From NCBI RefSeq assembly GCF_900115345.1, contig NZ_FOWC01000004.1, forward strand, positions 248,001 to 312,000: DNA of 64,000 bases. The letters run 5' to 3'. Below are positions 38,225-46,796 of the stretch, piece by piece (within the stretch, counting starts at the first letter, position 1; every line of letters begins with the position of its first letter). The notes beneath the pieces were generated by a model that saw nothing but the letters and a program-made list of their open reading frames with translations, ran no database searches and was not told the origin of the DNA. Both the position numbers and the translations under genes were made by a program. The stretch comes from Amycolatopsis rubida. Lineage in GTDB: Bacteria; Actinomycetota; Actinomycetes; Mycobacteriales; Pseudonocardiaceae.

Positions 38225-39586
38225 AACCGTCCGTCGTCCGCGCAGCAGTGTGTACGCCGCCAGCGAAACCACGAACCCGGCGTAGTAGGCCAGATCCGCC
38301 CCGTGCAGCGCCGCGGCGACCGGTCCGGTGTAGACAGTCGTGTTCATGAACGGCACCGCCGCCGCGAAGCCCGCCACGAACGCCGCCAGCGCGGCCCAGC
38401 TGCGCACCGGTCGGCGCAGCTCAGCCAGCACATCGACCTCGCGACCACGACGCGTGCGCCGCAGCCAATCCGGCACGACGACACCGAGGAACGGCGGGAT
38501 CCAGTAACTCACCACCAGCAGCACGTTCTGAAATTTCGCCGCCAGGTCGCCGCTGTGCATCCAGAGGATCAAGGCGAACGCCAGCACCGTCACGACCACC
38601 GCGGATACCGGACGACGCACCCGAACGCCGACAGTTTGCAACGCGAGCGAACCGCTGTAGTCGTTCATCGCGTTGGACGACACCGCCGCCAGCGCGATCA
38701 CCAGCAACGCCACCGCACCCAGCACGCCACCGCCGAGCAGCGTCGACACCCCGGCGGCGGTCTGGTCGCCCAGCGCGGTGCCGAGGGCGAGACCAATGCC
38801 CTCGCCGAGCGCGTACGACGCGGTCAGGCCGAGCAGCGTGAACCAAAAGACGCCGCTCGGCCGCGTCGAAGCGGGCAAGTAACGGCTGAAATCCGACGCA
38901 TAAGGAGCCCAGGAAATAGCGAGGCTGAGCGTGATTGTGGAAAACAGCACGACGGCTCCGGCGAAATCGCCGCCAGTCGCGGAATCGGCGAACGTGATCG
39001 GGTGATCAAGCACCACCTTTACCGCGAGCGCGACAAACGCGACAACCAGCACCACACTCATCACGGCCTGGACCCGGTGAATCACCGCGTAGCCGAACAC
39101 GCCGAGCGTGCACTGCAACACCAGCACCACGAGCACCGCCGCCCAGAACGGCAAGCCGGTCAGCTGTGCCAGTGCTTCGCCGCCGAACAGCCCGACCAGC
39201 GCGTCCCAGGCGATCGAACCGAGCCATTGCACCAGGCCGGGCAGCACGACGCCGCGGCCGAACGGCAGCCGCGCGAGCGGCAGCTGACCAGTGCCGGTGC
39301 GCGGCCCCCAGGTGGACAGCCACGCGACCGGCAGCGAACCGACCACGGTGCCGATCAGCGCGATGACGAACCCGGTGGTGAAGCCGAGCCCGAGCGTCGC
39401 GCCGAGGGTGCCGGTGAAGACGGCGGTCATGGTGAGGTTCGGGGCGAACCACACGCCCGCGAGCCGCCACGGCCGCCCGAACCGGTTCGCGGGCGGGATC
39501 GGGGCGATTCCGTGCGTTTCGATCGCGAAATCCCCTGCTCCGGAGGGCATTCGGCCGCCGAAGACCTCGGCGTCGATCCCGCTCAT
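38213..39586 (-). CDS. NCS1-family cytosine/purine permease
   Basis: 457 aa from the ATG at 39586 (AAAGGA upstream), about 12 membrane segments. NCS1 features: WFAPNLTMTAVFTGTLGATLGLGF, SWAPYASDFSRYLP and SSNAMNDYSGSLALQ. CodB-like; imports cytosine, purines or hydantoin-like compounds with H+ or Na+. Likely transcribed into the SDR-queA pair. Confidence 0.9.
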   Translation of the reverse strand: MSGIDAEVFGGRMPSGAGDFAIETHGIAPIPPANRFGRPWRLAGVWFAPNLTMTAVFTGTLGATLGLGFTTGFVIALIGTVVGSLPVAWLSTWGPRTGTGQLPLARLPFGRGVVLPGLVQWLGSIAWDALVGLFGGEALAQLTGLPFWAAVLVVLVLQCTLGVFGYAVIHRVQAVMSVVLVVAFVALAVKVVLDHPITFADSATGGDFAGAVVLFSTITLSLAISWAPYASDFSRYLPASTRPSGVFWFTLLGLTASYALGEGIGLALGTALGDQTAAGVSTLLGGGVLGAVALLVIALAAVSSNAMNDYSGSLALQTVGVRVRRPVSAVVVTVLAFALILWMHSGDLAAKFQNVLLVVSYWIPPFLGVVVPDWLRRTRRGREVDVLAELRRPVRSWAALAAFVAGFAAAVPFMNTTVYTGPVAAALHGADLAYYAGFVVSLAAYTLLRGRRTVDLQ

Positions 39587-39687
39587 GCGCTGTCCTTTCT
39601 CCCGGCTGACCCGTGAGTCTGAACCGGAGCGCCCGGCCGCGCCAATACTCTGTGGCGTTCCCGACCCGTTCCCGTCAGGATCGCGGG

Positions 39688-40908
39688 GTGGGGGAAAGAC
39701 CGCGCACTCCGCTGCGCCAGCGCGCATTCGCCGTTTTCTACACCGGACGGCTGGTCTCGCTGCTGGGCAGCGCCATGACCCCGGTCGCACTGGCGTTCGC
39801 GGTGCTGGGCAGCAGCCACAGCCCGACCGACCTCGGCGTCGTGCTCGCCGCCGGGATCGTGCCGCTGCTGACGTTCCTGCTCGTCGGCGGCGCGGTCGGC
39901 GACCGGTTCCCGCGCAACCGCGTGCTGCGGCTGTCGAACCTCGGCGCGGGTGCGGCGCAACTGGTCGCCGCGACCATCCTGCTCACCGGCAACTACTCGC
40001 TGGCCGCCATCGCCGTCACCGAGTTCCTCGGCGGCGTCTGCACCGCGTTCACCACGCCGGTGCTGCGCGGGATCGTGCCGCAGATCGTTCCGGCGGAATC
40101 GCTGCGCCAGGCGAACTCGCTGCTGGCCACCGGACGGAACATCACCAAGGTGGCCGGTCCGGCCGTCGCCGGCGTTCTCGTCGGCACGGTCGGCGGCGGC
40201 TGGGCGATCGCCGCCGACGGGGTGTCGTTCGTGCTCGCCGCCCTGCTCTACCAGGCGATCACGCTGCCCCCGGCGGAGCACACTGTGCAAGACAGTGTCT
40301 TGCACAGTGTGCGAACCGGCTGGCGGCAGTTCTGGCGGATCCCGTGGCTGTGGCGGGTGGTCACCGCGTTCACCGTCTACAACATCGTGTTCACCGGTGG
40401 CTGGCTGGTGCTCGGGCCCGGCATCGCGCAGGACACGATCGGCGCGGCCGGATGGGGCGTGGTGCTGAGCGTGCGCGCGGTGGGAGCGTTGCTGTCCGGG
40501 CTCGTGATGTACCGGCTCGCACCGCGACGGCTGCTGCCGGCGGGACTGGCGAGTGCCGCCCTGACTGTGCTGCCGCTGATCGCGCTCGGCCTGCACGCGG
40601 GGTTCGCGGTGCTGGCGGGGTCGACCTTCGTCGCCGGGTTCTGCGCGGGCGTCATGAGCGTCGCCTGGGACACGACGATACAGGAGAACATCCCCGGGCA
40701 TGTGCTGTCGCGGATGGCCGCGTTCGACGATTTCGGTTCTTACGCGGGCATTCCCGTGGGCGAACTGCTGGCCGGACCGCTCGCCGCGGCGTTCGGCGCG
40801 CCGCAGGTAGTCCTCGTCGGCGGGATCGTCATCGCCGTCGCCGCGCTGTCCCCGCTGCGCTCGCCCGCCGTCCGCGCGCTGCGGCACCCGCCGGTCCGCG
40901 TGCCGTGA
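39688..40908 (+). CDS. MFS transporter (enterobactin exporter/MFS_3-like)
   Basis: 406 aa from the GTG at 39688 with AGGA upstream; an earlier GTG at 39613 would lie in the divergent promoter. Twelve membrane segments; FYTGRLVSLLGSAMTPVALAFAVL and FLLVGGAVGDRFPRNRVL are typical of EntS-like exporters. The central loop HTVQDSVLHSVRTGW is encoded by a 35-base perfect palindrome, so it may have arisen by insertion. Substrate unknown. Confidence 0.85.
   Translation: MGERPRTPLRQRAFAVFYTGRLVSLLGSAMTPVALAFAVLGSSHSPTDLGVVLAAGIVPLLTFLLVGGAVGDRFPRNRVLRLSNLGAGAAQLVAATILLTGNYSLAAIAVTEFLGGVCTAFTTPVLRGIVPQIVPAESLRQANSLLATGRNITKVAGPAVAGVLVGTVGGGWAIAADGVSFVLAALLYQAITLPPAEHTVQDSVLHSVRTGWRQFWRIPWLWRVVTAFTVYNIVFTGGWLVLGPGIAQDTIGAAGWGVVLSVRAVGALLSGLVMYRLAPRRLLPAGLASAALTVLPLIALGLHAGFAVLAGSTFVAGFCAGVMSVAWDTTIQENIPGHVLSRMAAFDDFGSYAGIPVGELLAGPLAAAFGAPQVVLVGGIVIAVAALSPLRSPAVRALRHPPVRVP
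40278..40312. repeat. Intragenic perfect palindrome, 16-bp arms
   Basis: GCACACTGTGCAAGAC, three central bases AGT, then the exact complement. It lies in frame in the central cytoplasmic loop of the MFS transporter. Stem length equals that of the palindrome at 27633-27671, although the sequence differs. Confidence 0.9.
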
Positions 40909-40921
40909 AGGACGGCTTCGA

Positions 40922-40960
40922 AAGGAAGGGCCCGCCGGGATTCCCGGCAGGCCCTTCCTT
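40922..40960. terminator. Bidirectional terminator hairpin
   Basis: Eighteen-base arms with one C/A mismatch and a 3-base loop, with AAGG/CCTT ends, between the convergent MFS and S53 peptidase genes, which are 62 bases apart. Confidence 0.85.
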
Positions 40961-40970
40961 CACCCCTCGG

Positions 40971-42941
40971 TCACACCAGCAACAGGAACGCCACTCCGTT
41001 GGGCGAGCCGAGGCCCGTCACGTCGTCGTAGCCCTTGGTCGTGTGGATCGTCAGGTTCGGGTAGTCGAGCACCCGCGCCGAGGTCAGCAGGCCGTCCTTG
41101 GCGTCGGTCCCGTTGGCGAAGTCCACCCGCTGCACCGCGCCGTCGACGTGCTGCACGTCGTGGATCGCCGACGTCAGCTGGTACAGCACCGGGTTGATGA
41201 ACCCGTGGTGGTAGTGGTCGAGACTGTCGGCCACCGCCATCACGCCCGCGAACACCGGCGACGCGAGGCTCGTGCCGCCGATCCGGTACTGGTCGTAGTA
41301 GACGCCGTCCGGGAAGGTCTGCGTCTGGCCGACCAGGAAGCCGGTGTTGGGGTCGGCGATCGCGGAGATGTCCGGGACCACGCGGCCCTTCGCGCCGCCG
41401 GTCTGGTTCTTCGTGGACAGCGCGTCCGGCACGATTCCCTTCTGGTAGAAGGGCTGGCCGAACAGCCGGCTCGTGCCGCCGCCCGCGCCGCCGTTGAACA
41501 CGCCCGGGAACGCCGGGGCGTAGGCACCGTTGGCCAGCGTCGACTTGCCGGTCTCCCAGCCGGTTTCGAAGATCCGCTTGCCGTCCTTGCCGACCGCCAG
41601 CGACGTGCCGCCGACCGCGGTCACCCACGGAGCCGAGGCGGAGAAGTCCGGCGACGGCGTGCCCAGGCGGGCGACCTCGTCCCCGTTGTCGCCGGAGGAG
41701 AAGTACACGCCGATGCCCTCAAGCACCGCCTGCAGCGAGATCTGGTTGAACACCTTGACCTCGGCGGCCGGAATGTCCTCGCCGGTGTCGCCATAGGAGT
41801 TGGAGATGATGTCGGCCTTGTGCCCCGCGACGACGTAGTTCAGCGCGGTGTCCAGCGACAGGTCCTCACAGTCCTGCCCGCCGACGTACAGGATGTTCGC
41901 GCCCGGCGCGAGCCCGTGCGCGGCCTCGACGTCCAGGGTTTCCTCGCCGTACCAGCCGGAAGCGTCGCACTGGTCCGGCGGCTCCAGCACCGGGTTCGCC
42001 GGGAAGATGTGCTGGCTGAACTGCTTCTTGGTCAGCGGGTGCGCCGGGTCGTTGCGCTTGGCGTACTCCGAGGCGTCGGCGTAGATCGTCGGCGACGCGA
42101 ACGCGTCCACGATGGCGATCGTGGTGCCGCGGCCGTCCGCGCCGAACTTCGCGACCTGGTCCAGCCCGTACGCCGAACGCAACTGCGCGGGCGTGTAACC
42201 GCACGGCGCGTACGGAAGCTGCTTGCCGTTGTACGCCGGGTCAGTCGTGTCGGTCTTCTCGCCGTAGTAAGCGCTGCACGGACCCGAGTTGCGGAACCCG
42301 TTGCTGGGCGGCGCGGTCGACGGGCTGGCCTGTGCCCGGGACTGCTTCTTCGCCGGCGCGTCCGCACCGTCGGTGTGGTCCGGCTTGAACAGGTTCGTCG
42401 CCTGGTCGACGCCGACGACGCCGAGCACGTCGTTCGCCAGCGCCGCCGGAACGGACAGGTCCTTGTCCGCCGCCCGCAGCGTCTGCCCCTTGACCTGGTA
42501 CTTGCCCAGGGTCACGGCGAACGCGCGCTGCACCTGATCGGCGGTACCGGTGGCCTCGACGTACGCTCGGTTGGACGGCACCTCGCCGATGCCGAATCCG
42601 CTTGCGGACAGCCAATTCTTCACTGCCGAGACGGTCTGGTCGGTAGCCGCGAACTGGTCCCGCACCTGATCCGGCGACAGATAACGCCGGTAGCCGCGAC
42701 TGTTCGGATCGGACACCGACTGCGCGGCGGCTTCGGCCGCGCCCTGGTCCTTGAGGTTCAAGTAAACCCGAAAGTCCATAGTGGACGACCCGGCCGTGTC
42801 GGCCACCTTGGACTGCGGTTTGGCCCACACCGGATGCGATTGCGGAATGTCCGCCCGCCCCTGAGCCGACGCCACGGCAGGCGAAGCGGCTAAACCGCCC
42901 ACCACCGCCAGCGAAAGAAACATGGTGACGCTTCTACGCAC
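40971..42941 (-). CDS. Secreted S53-family serine peptidase (sedolisin/kumamolisin-like)
   Basis: 656 aa. Signal peptide to about residue 26, then an inhibitory pro-kumamolisin domain (to about 190). Catalytic residues: Glu/Asp in GEETLDVEAAHGLAPGA near 330, Asp in FSSGDNGDE near 413, and Ser in GGTSLASPVFAGV near 553; the usual SGTS is GGTS here. A C-terminal Ca2+-site-like segment DDVTGLGSPNG follows. Works outside the cell, usually at acid pH. One TCCATAGTGGA palindrome lies in the pro-domain (42775-42785). Confidence 0.93.
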   Translation of the reverse strand: MRRSVTMFLSLAVVGGLAASPAVASAQGRADIPQSHPVWAKPQSKVADTAGSSTMDFRVYLNLKDQGAAEAAAQSVSDPNSRGYRRYLSPDQVRDQFAATDQTVSAVKNWLSASGFGIGEVPSNRAYVEATGTADQVQRAFAVTLGKYQVKGQTLRAADKDLSVPAALANDVLGVVGVDQATNLFKPDHTDGADAPAKKQSRAQASPSTAPPSNGFRNSGPCSAYYGEKTDTTDPAYNGKQLPYAPCGYTPAQLRSAYGLDQVAKFGADGRGTTIAIVDAFASPTIYADASEYAKRNDPAHPLTKKQFSQHIFPANPVLEPPDQCDASGWYGEETLDVEAAHGLAPGANILYVGGQDCEDLSLDTALNYVVAGHKADIISNSYGDTGEDIPAAEVKVFNQISLQAVLEGIGVYFSSGDNGDEVARLGTPSPDFSASAPWVTAVGGTSLAVGKDGKRIFETGWETGKSTLANGAYAPAFPGVFNGGAGGGTSRLFGQPFYQKGIVPDALSTKNQTGGAKGRVVPDISAIADPNTGFLVGQTQTFPDGVYYDQYRIGGTSLASPVFAGVMAVADSLDHYHHGFINPVLYQLTSAIHDVQHVDGAVQRVDFANGTDAKDGLLTSARVLDYPNLTIHTTKGYDDVTGLGSPNGVAFLLLV

Positions 42942-43262
42942 AGCAACTCCCTCGTGTTGCGCGGCCCTCGACCCCCGCCTGCCGCCGGAACGAGATTAGG
43001 ACTGCCCCCGCCCGCCAGGGAAGCGTCCGGCTTCCCGGTGCGGAACCGTTATCTGCTCCCCTCATCGCGACACAAGGGACAACTGCGACCAAAGTCCGTT
43101 TCATCCGCACTGTCCACAGCGGAATGTAGCTAAATCGGAAAAATGCCCGTTTCCCGCAATCCCCGCACAGCACTAGACAGCCCACGACACCACCTACGAA
43201 GGTCGCACAATCTCGATCACCCCCACCAAACCCTCACCCGTCCGCCACGCCGCCCCCCGAAG

Positions 43263-43320
43263 CGTCCGTGAGGGGAGCCCTCACAGACCCTGATTCCCTG
43301 AGGCCCCCCTCACGACCTGC
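43263..43320. repeat. Intergenic palindromic repeat element, copy 2
   Basis: CGTCCGTGAGGGGAG... with GATTCCCT core and a CCCCCCTCACGACC end closely matches 791-850. GTGAGGG-GAG-CCCTCAC at 43268-43284 is a perfect short hairpin. A degenerate second unit follows to about 43380, as in copy 1. Confidence 0.7.
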
Positions 43321-43405
43321 CGCCACCCCCGCGAGGGACCCCTTCACAGACCCAGATTCCCGCAACGCCCCCTTCGCCGACCGCTCCCCCCGGCCACCAC
43401 CGCAT

Positions 43406-43521
43406 GCGCCCAATGTGGCGGGTGCATCCCACGCACCCAATGTGGCGTTCGGTGCATCTGACGCGCCCCAACCGCACCAACGCACCCGACCATCAAGACC
43501 CCCAACCGCACCAACGCACCC
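43406..43521. repeat. Two pairs of short direct repeats
   Basis: CCCAATGTGGCG...GGTGCATC occurs at 43409-43428 and 43436-43458. CCCCAACCGCACCAACGCAC occurs at 43466-43485 and again at 43500-43519, a period of 34. Role unknown. Confidence 0.75.
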
Positions 43522-43573
43522 AACTGTCGAGACACCCAGCCCCTCCCCCGCACCCCGATCCGAAGCCCCCTGC

Positions 43574-43628
43574 GGGCGGCGGGTGCTTGTCAAGGCATCT
43601 TTCCCGCCTTGACAAGCACCCGCCGCCC
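43574..43628. repeat. 23-bp perfect inverted repeat with 9-base loop
   Basis: GGGCGGCGGGTGCTTGTCAA plus GGC on the left, exact complement on the right, loop ATCTTTCCC. It contains TTGTCA/TTGACA in the arms. No gene ends next to it, so it is not an ordinary terminator; it looks like a mobile or structural hairpin element, or a processed small RNA. Confidence 0.85.
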
Positions 43629-43769
43629 GTCAGCACACTCAACCTTCGGGGTGCCCCACGCCAGCGACCGGGCCAATGTCGCCGCCAGGCGACGAGCCCC
43701 CTCAGCCCGCACATGAAAACAATTCACCCCACCCCAGCCGAACACCTGATGACATCCACCCCCGATATC

Positions 43770-43783
43770 ACCCCATATGGGGT
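43770..43783. promoter_or_regulatory. CsoR-like palindrome upstream of the SARP gene
   Basis: ACCCCATATGGGGT, a perfect 14-base palindrome in the context TATC...ATTC, 85-98 bases before the SARP start. It resembles the C4-N3/4-G4 pattern of CsoR-family sites, with a better example at 48057-48075. Confidence 0.45.
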
Positions 43784-43867
43784 ATTCCTCCCCCAGCGGA
43801 TCTAGCTAACCGACCCAAACGCTCCTAGCATGCCGACCATGGGGACCTTGCCGCCAAGGCGGGTAAA

Positions 43868-46744
43868 TTGATTTCGCTGACCTTCCGGATCCTGGGGCCG
43901 CTGGAGGTCATCGCCGAGGGCAGGGCCGTACCGCTGGGCGGCCCGAAGCCCCGCCTGCTGCTGGCCGCACTGGCCCTCCAGCCGAACATCGTCGTGTCCA
44001 CCGAAGCCCTGGTCGAGGTCCTCTGGCCGACCACCGCCCCCCGCTCCGCGGCCGCCAACATCCGCACCTACGTCCACTCCCTCCGCCGCCGCCTGGCGGA
44101 AACCTCCCCCGACCTGGCCGACCGCATCACCAGCCGCGCCTCGGGCTATCTCCTCACCGTCCCGGAAGACGAACTCGACCACCTGCTCTTCACCCGCCTC
44201 GCCACCCAAGCCTGGGAATCCCAAGACCACCCGGAAACCGCCTTGGCCCTGCTGGATCAAGCACACTCGCTCTGGCGCGGCGAAGTACTGGAAGGCCTCC
44301 CCCACGACCCCACCTGGGGCCCCGCCGTCGCTCGCCTGGACGAACTACGCCTGGCTGTACAAGAACAACGCCTGCGCGCCCGGCTAGATCTGGGCCGGCA
44401 CAACGAAGTCATCGCCGAACTCCGCGCCCTGGTCACCGAACACCCGCTGCGCGAAGAACTCTGGCACCACCTGATCACCGCACTACGCGACGCGGGCCGC
44501 ACCACCGAAGCCGCGGAAGCCTACGAGCTAGTCGAGCAAACCCTCGCCGACGAACTGTCCGCGAGCCCCGGTGCCGCACTCCGCGAACTCCGCACCACCC
44601 TCGAAGTCCCCTGCGCCAAGGTCCCGCCGATCTGCCAACTCCCCTTGGATCTGCCCGATTTCACCGGCCGCGGCGAAGTAACCGAGCACCTGGTCGCGAA
44701 ACTCCGCCAGCACGCCGAAGCGGAACGCCCCACGATCGTCGTCCTCTCCGGAGCACCAGGCATCGGCAAGTCCTCGATCGCCGTACGGGTAGCGCACGCC
44801 GTCCGCACCGTTTTCCCAGACGGGCAGTTACACGTAGACCTGGCCGGAACCTCGTCGTCGCCACGCTCGCCCATGAGCGTACTGGCCGAACTCCTGCGCG
44901 CCTTGGGCATCCCCGACTCCGGCCTCCCCCGAGATCTGGCCGAACGCTCCGCACTCCTGCGTTCCCAGCTCGCCTGCCGCCGGATGTGCATCGTCCTCGA
45001 CGACGCGGGCGGCGCCGCCCAAGTACGTCCGCTGCTGCCCGGCGCGGGCGCGTCCGCCGTAGTGGTCACCAGCCGAATCCGCCTGCCCGATCTCGCCGGC
45101 GCGATGCCGGTCGACGTCGACCTCCTGCCCGAGCCGGAAGCCGCGCGCCTGCTGGAAGGCATCGTCGGCCGCGAACGGGTCGCCGCCGAACCCGAAGACG
45201 CCGCGGCGATCCTGCGCCAATGCGGGCATCTGCCGCTCGCGATCCGGGTAGCCGGAGCCAAGCTCACCCACCGGCCGACCTGGTCCCTGCGCATCCTCGC
45301 CGACCGTCTCCACGACGAGCACCGCCGCCTGGACGAGCTGCGCGTCGGCGATCTGGCCGTCCGGGCGAGCGTGACCCTGAGCTACGACCTCCTGCCGATG
45401 TCCGCCGCCGCGGCCTTCCGCCGCTTGGGCGCGCTGGGCCCAGTGCAGTTCCCCGCCTGGGCAGTCGCCGCGGTCCTGGGCCGCCCGTCCGCCGACGACG
45501 TGCTCGACGTGCTCGTCGACGCCCACCTGGTGGAACTGGTCGCCACCGACGTCGCGGGACAGCCGCGCTACCGCCTGCACGACCTTCTGCGCGTCTACGC
45601 CGCGGAACTGGCCGAGCCCGGCGAAACCCGCACCGCGATCGGCCGCGTGCTGGAGGGATATCTGGCGCTGGCGGTAGAAGCCGCCGAACGCATGCCGATC
45701 CACTTCTTCGGCCAGTACCACGACGACACCGACCTGGCCCCGCCGCCGGAAGCGGACCGGCTGCTGACCGACCCCGCCGCCTGGTTCGCCGCCGAACGCG
45801 CCACCTGCGTCGCCGCCGTCGGGCTCGCCGCCGAACGCGGTTTCGACGACCTGACCTGGCGGCTCACCGTGGCCCTCACGCCGTACTTCGACCTCCGCGG
45901 CCACCAAGACGACTGGCACGCCACCCACCTGATCGCACTGGAAGCGGCGCGCCGGGCAGGCGCGATCCGCGGCGAGGCAGTCGTCCAGCGCAACCTCGGC
46001 CAAGTCCTGCTGTACCAAGACAACGACGCGGACGCGATGGTCGCCTTCGAGGCAGCACGCGAGCTGTACCACCGAATCGGCGACCAGCAAGGACTCGGCG
46101 AGGCCTACGCCGGCCTCGGCACCGTGCTGCGAATGCAAGGCCAGACCGACCGCGCGCTCGAACCCTGCCACGAAGCGCTCCGGCTGTTCGGCGAGGCGGG
46201 CGATCCGCACGGCGAAGCGGTGATCCGGATCGCGGTCGGCTCGATCTGGGTCGCGCGCAAGTGCTACGCGACCGCGCGCCGCTGGTACACCGACGCCCTT
46301 GAGCTGTCCTGCGAAATCGGCGACCGGCACCGGGAAGCCCATGCGCTGCAACGACTCGGGCTCCTGCACCAGCGCGAGGGCAACCTCGCCGAAGCCCGCG
46401 AACACGTCACGCGCGCCATCGCCGTGTTCACCGATCTCGGCGACGACCACTGCGTCGGCTACGCGAACCAGAACCTGGGCGCGCTGTGCCTGTACAGCGG
46501 CGATCTCGCACACGCGCAGCTGCTGCTGGTGAACTCGCTGAGCGTGCACCGCCGCAACGGCGACCGCCGATCCGAAGCCGAAGTATCTCAGCTCCTCGGC
46601 GAACTCCACTCCGCGCTCAGCCAGCCGGAACGGTCCCGCGGCTACGCCGAACGCGCGCGGGCCATCCGCCGCGAACTGTCCGCCGACACCCCGGTCGACG
46701 ACCGGCCGCGCAAGACCGGACCGCACCGGATCGTGTCCGCCTGA
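43868..46744 (+). CDS. AfsR/SARP-family transcriptional regulator with NB-ARC and TPR domains
   Basis: 958 aa from a TTG. The OmpR-like winged helix (FRILGPLEVIAEGRAVPLGGPKPRLLLAALAL) and BTAD domain fill residues 1-245. An NB-ARC ATPase follows with Walker A GAPGIGKSS near 295 and Walker B CIVLDDAGG near 374. The C-terminal 270 residues are tetratricopeptide repeats (AIRGEAVVQRNLGQVLLYQDND ...). Such STAND regulators activate secondary-metabolite or developmental genes. No biosynthetic cluster is adjacent, so it may be a global regulator like AfsR. Confidence 0.94.
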   Translation: MISLTFRILGPLEVIAEGRAVPLGGPKPRLLLAALALQPNIVVSTEALVEVLWPTTAPRSAAANIRTYVHSLRRRLAETSPDLADRITSRASGYLLTVPEDELDHLLFTRLATQAWESQDHPETALALLDQAHSLWRGEVLEGLPHDPTWGPAVARLDELRLAVQEQRLRARLDLGRHNEVIAELRALVTEHPLREELWHHLITALRDAGRTTEAAEAYELVEQTLADELSASPGAALRELRTTLEVPCAKVPPICQLPLDLPDFTGRGEVTEHLVAKLRQHAEAERPTIVVLSGAPGIGKSSIAVRVAHAVRTVFPDGQLHVDLAGTSSSPRSPMSVLAELLRALGIPDSGLPRDLAERSALLRSQLACRRMCIVLDDAGGAAQVRPLLPGAGASAVVVTSRIRLPDLAGAMPVDVDLLPEPEAARLLEGIVGRERVAAEPEDAAAILRQCGHLPLAIRVAGAKLTHRPTWSLRILADRLHDEHRRLDELRVGDLAVRASVTLSYDLLPMSAAAAFRRLGALGPVQFPAWAVAAVLGRPSADDVLDVLVDAHLVELVATDVAGQPRYRLHDLLRVYAAELAEPGETRTAIGRVLEGYLALAVEAAERMPIHFFGQYHDDTDLAPPPEADRLLTDPAAWFAAERATCVAAVGLAAERGFDDLTWRLTVALTPYFDLRGHQDDWHATHLIALEAARRAGAIRGEAVVQRNLGQVLLYQDNDADAMVAFEAARELYHRIGDQQGLGEAYAGLGTVLRMQGQTDRALEPCHEALRLFGEAGDPHGEAVIRIAVGSIWVARKCYATARRWYTDALELSCEIGDRHREAHALQRLGLLHQREGNLAEAREHVTRAIAVFTDLGDDHCVGYANQNLGALCLYSGDLAHAQLLLVNSLSVHRRNGDRRSEAEVSQLLGELHSALSQPERSRGYAERARAIRRELSADTPVDDRPRKTGPHRIVSA

Positions 46745-46796
46745 CGCGCGGGCCCGGTTGCGCGGCCAAACCCGCGCGCCGGGCCACGATGCGCTG

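Larger units (their letters stand above)
42942..43867. other. 926-base noncoding, repeat-rich stretch between the S53 peptidase and the SARP gene
   Basis: No convincing gene: open frames here are short or low-complexity. The first 200 bases should hold the peptidase promoter. The remainder contains the intergenic element (43263-43320), direct repeats (43406-43521), a 23-bp perfect hairpin (43574-43628) and a CsoR-like palindrome (43770-43783). The plus strand is markedly C-rich between 43200 and 43560. Confidence 0.75.

Noticed and set aside
43268..43805. Small open frames in the 0.9-kb gap before the SARP gene
   Set aside because: Pro/Thr/His-rich low complexity arising from the C-rich strand, with no start signals or codon bias.
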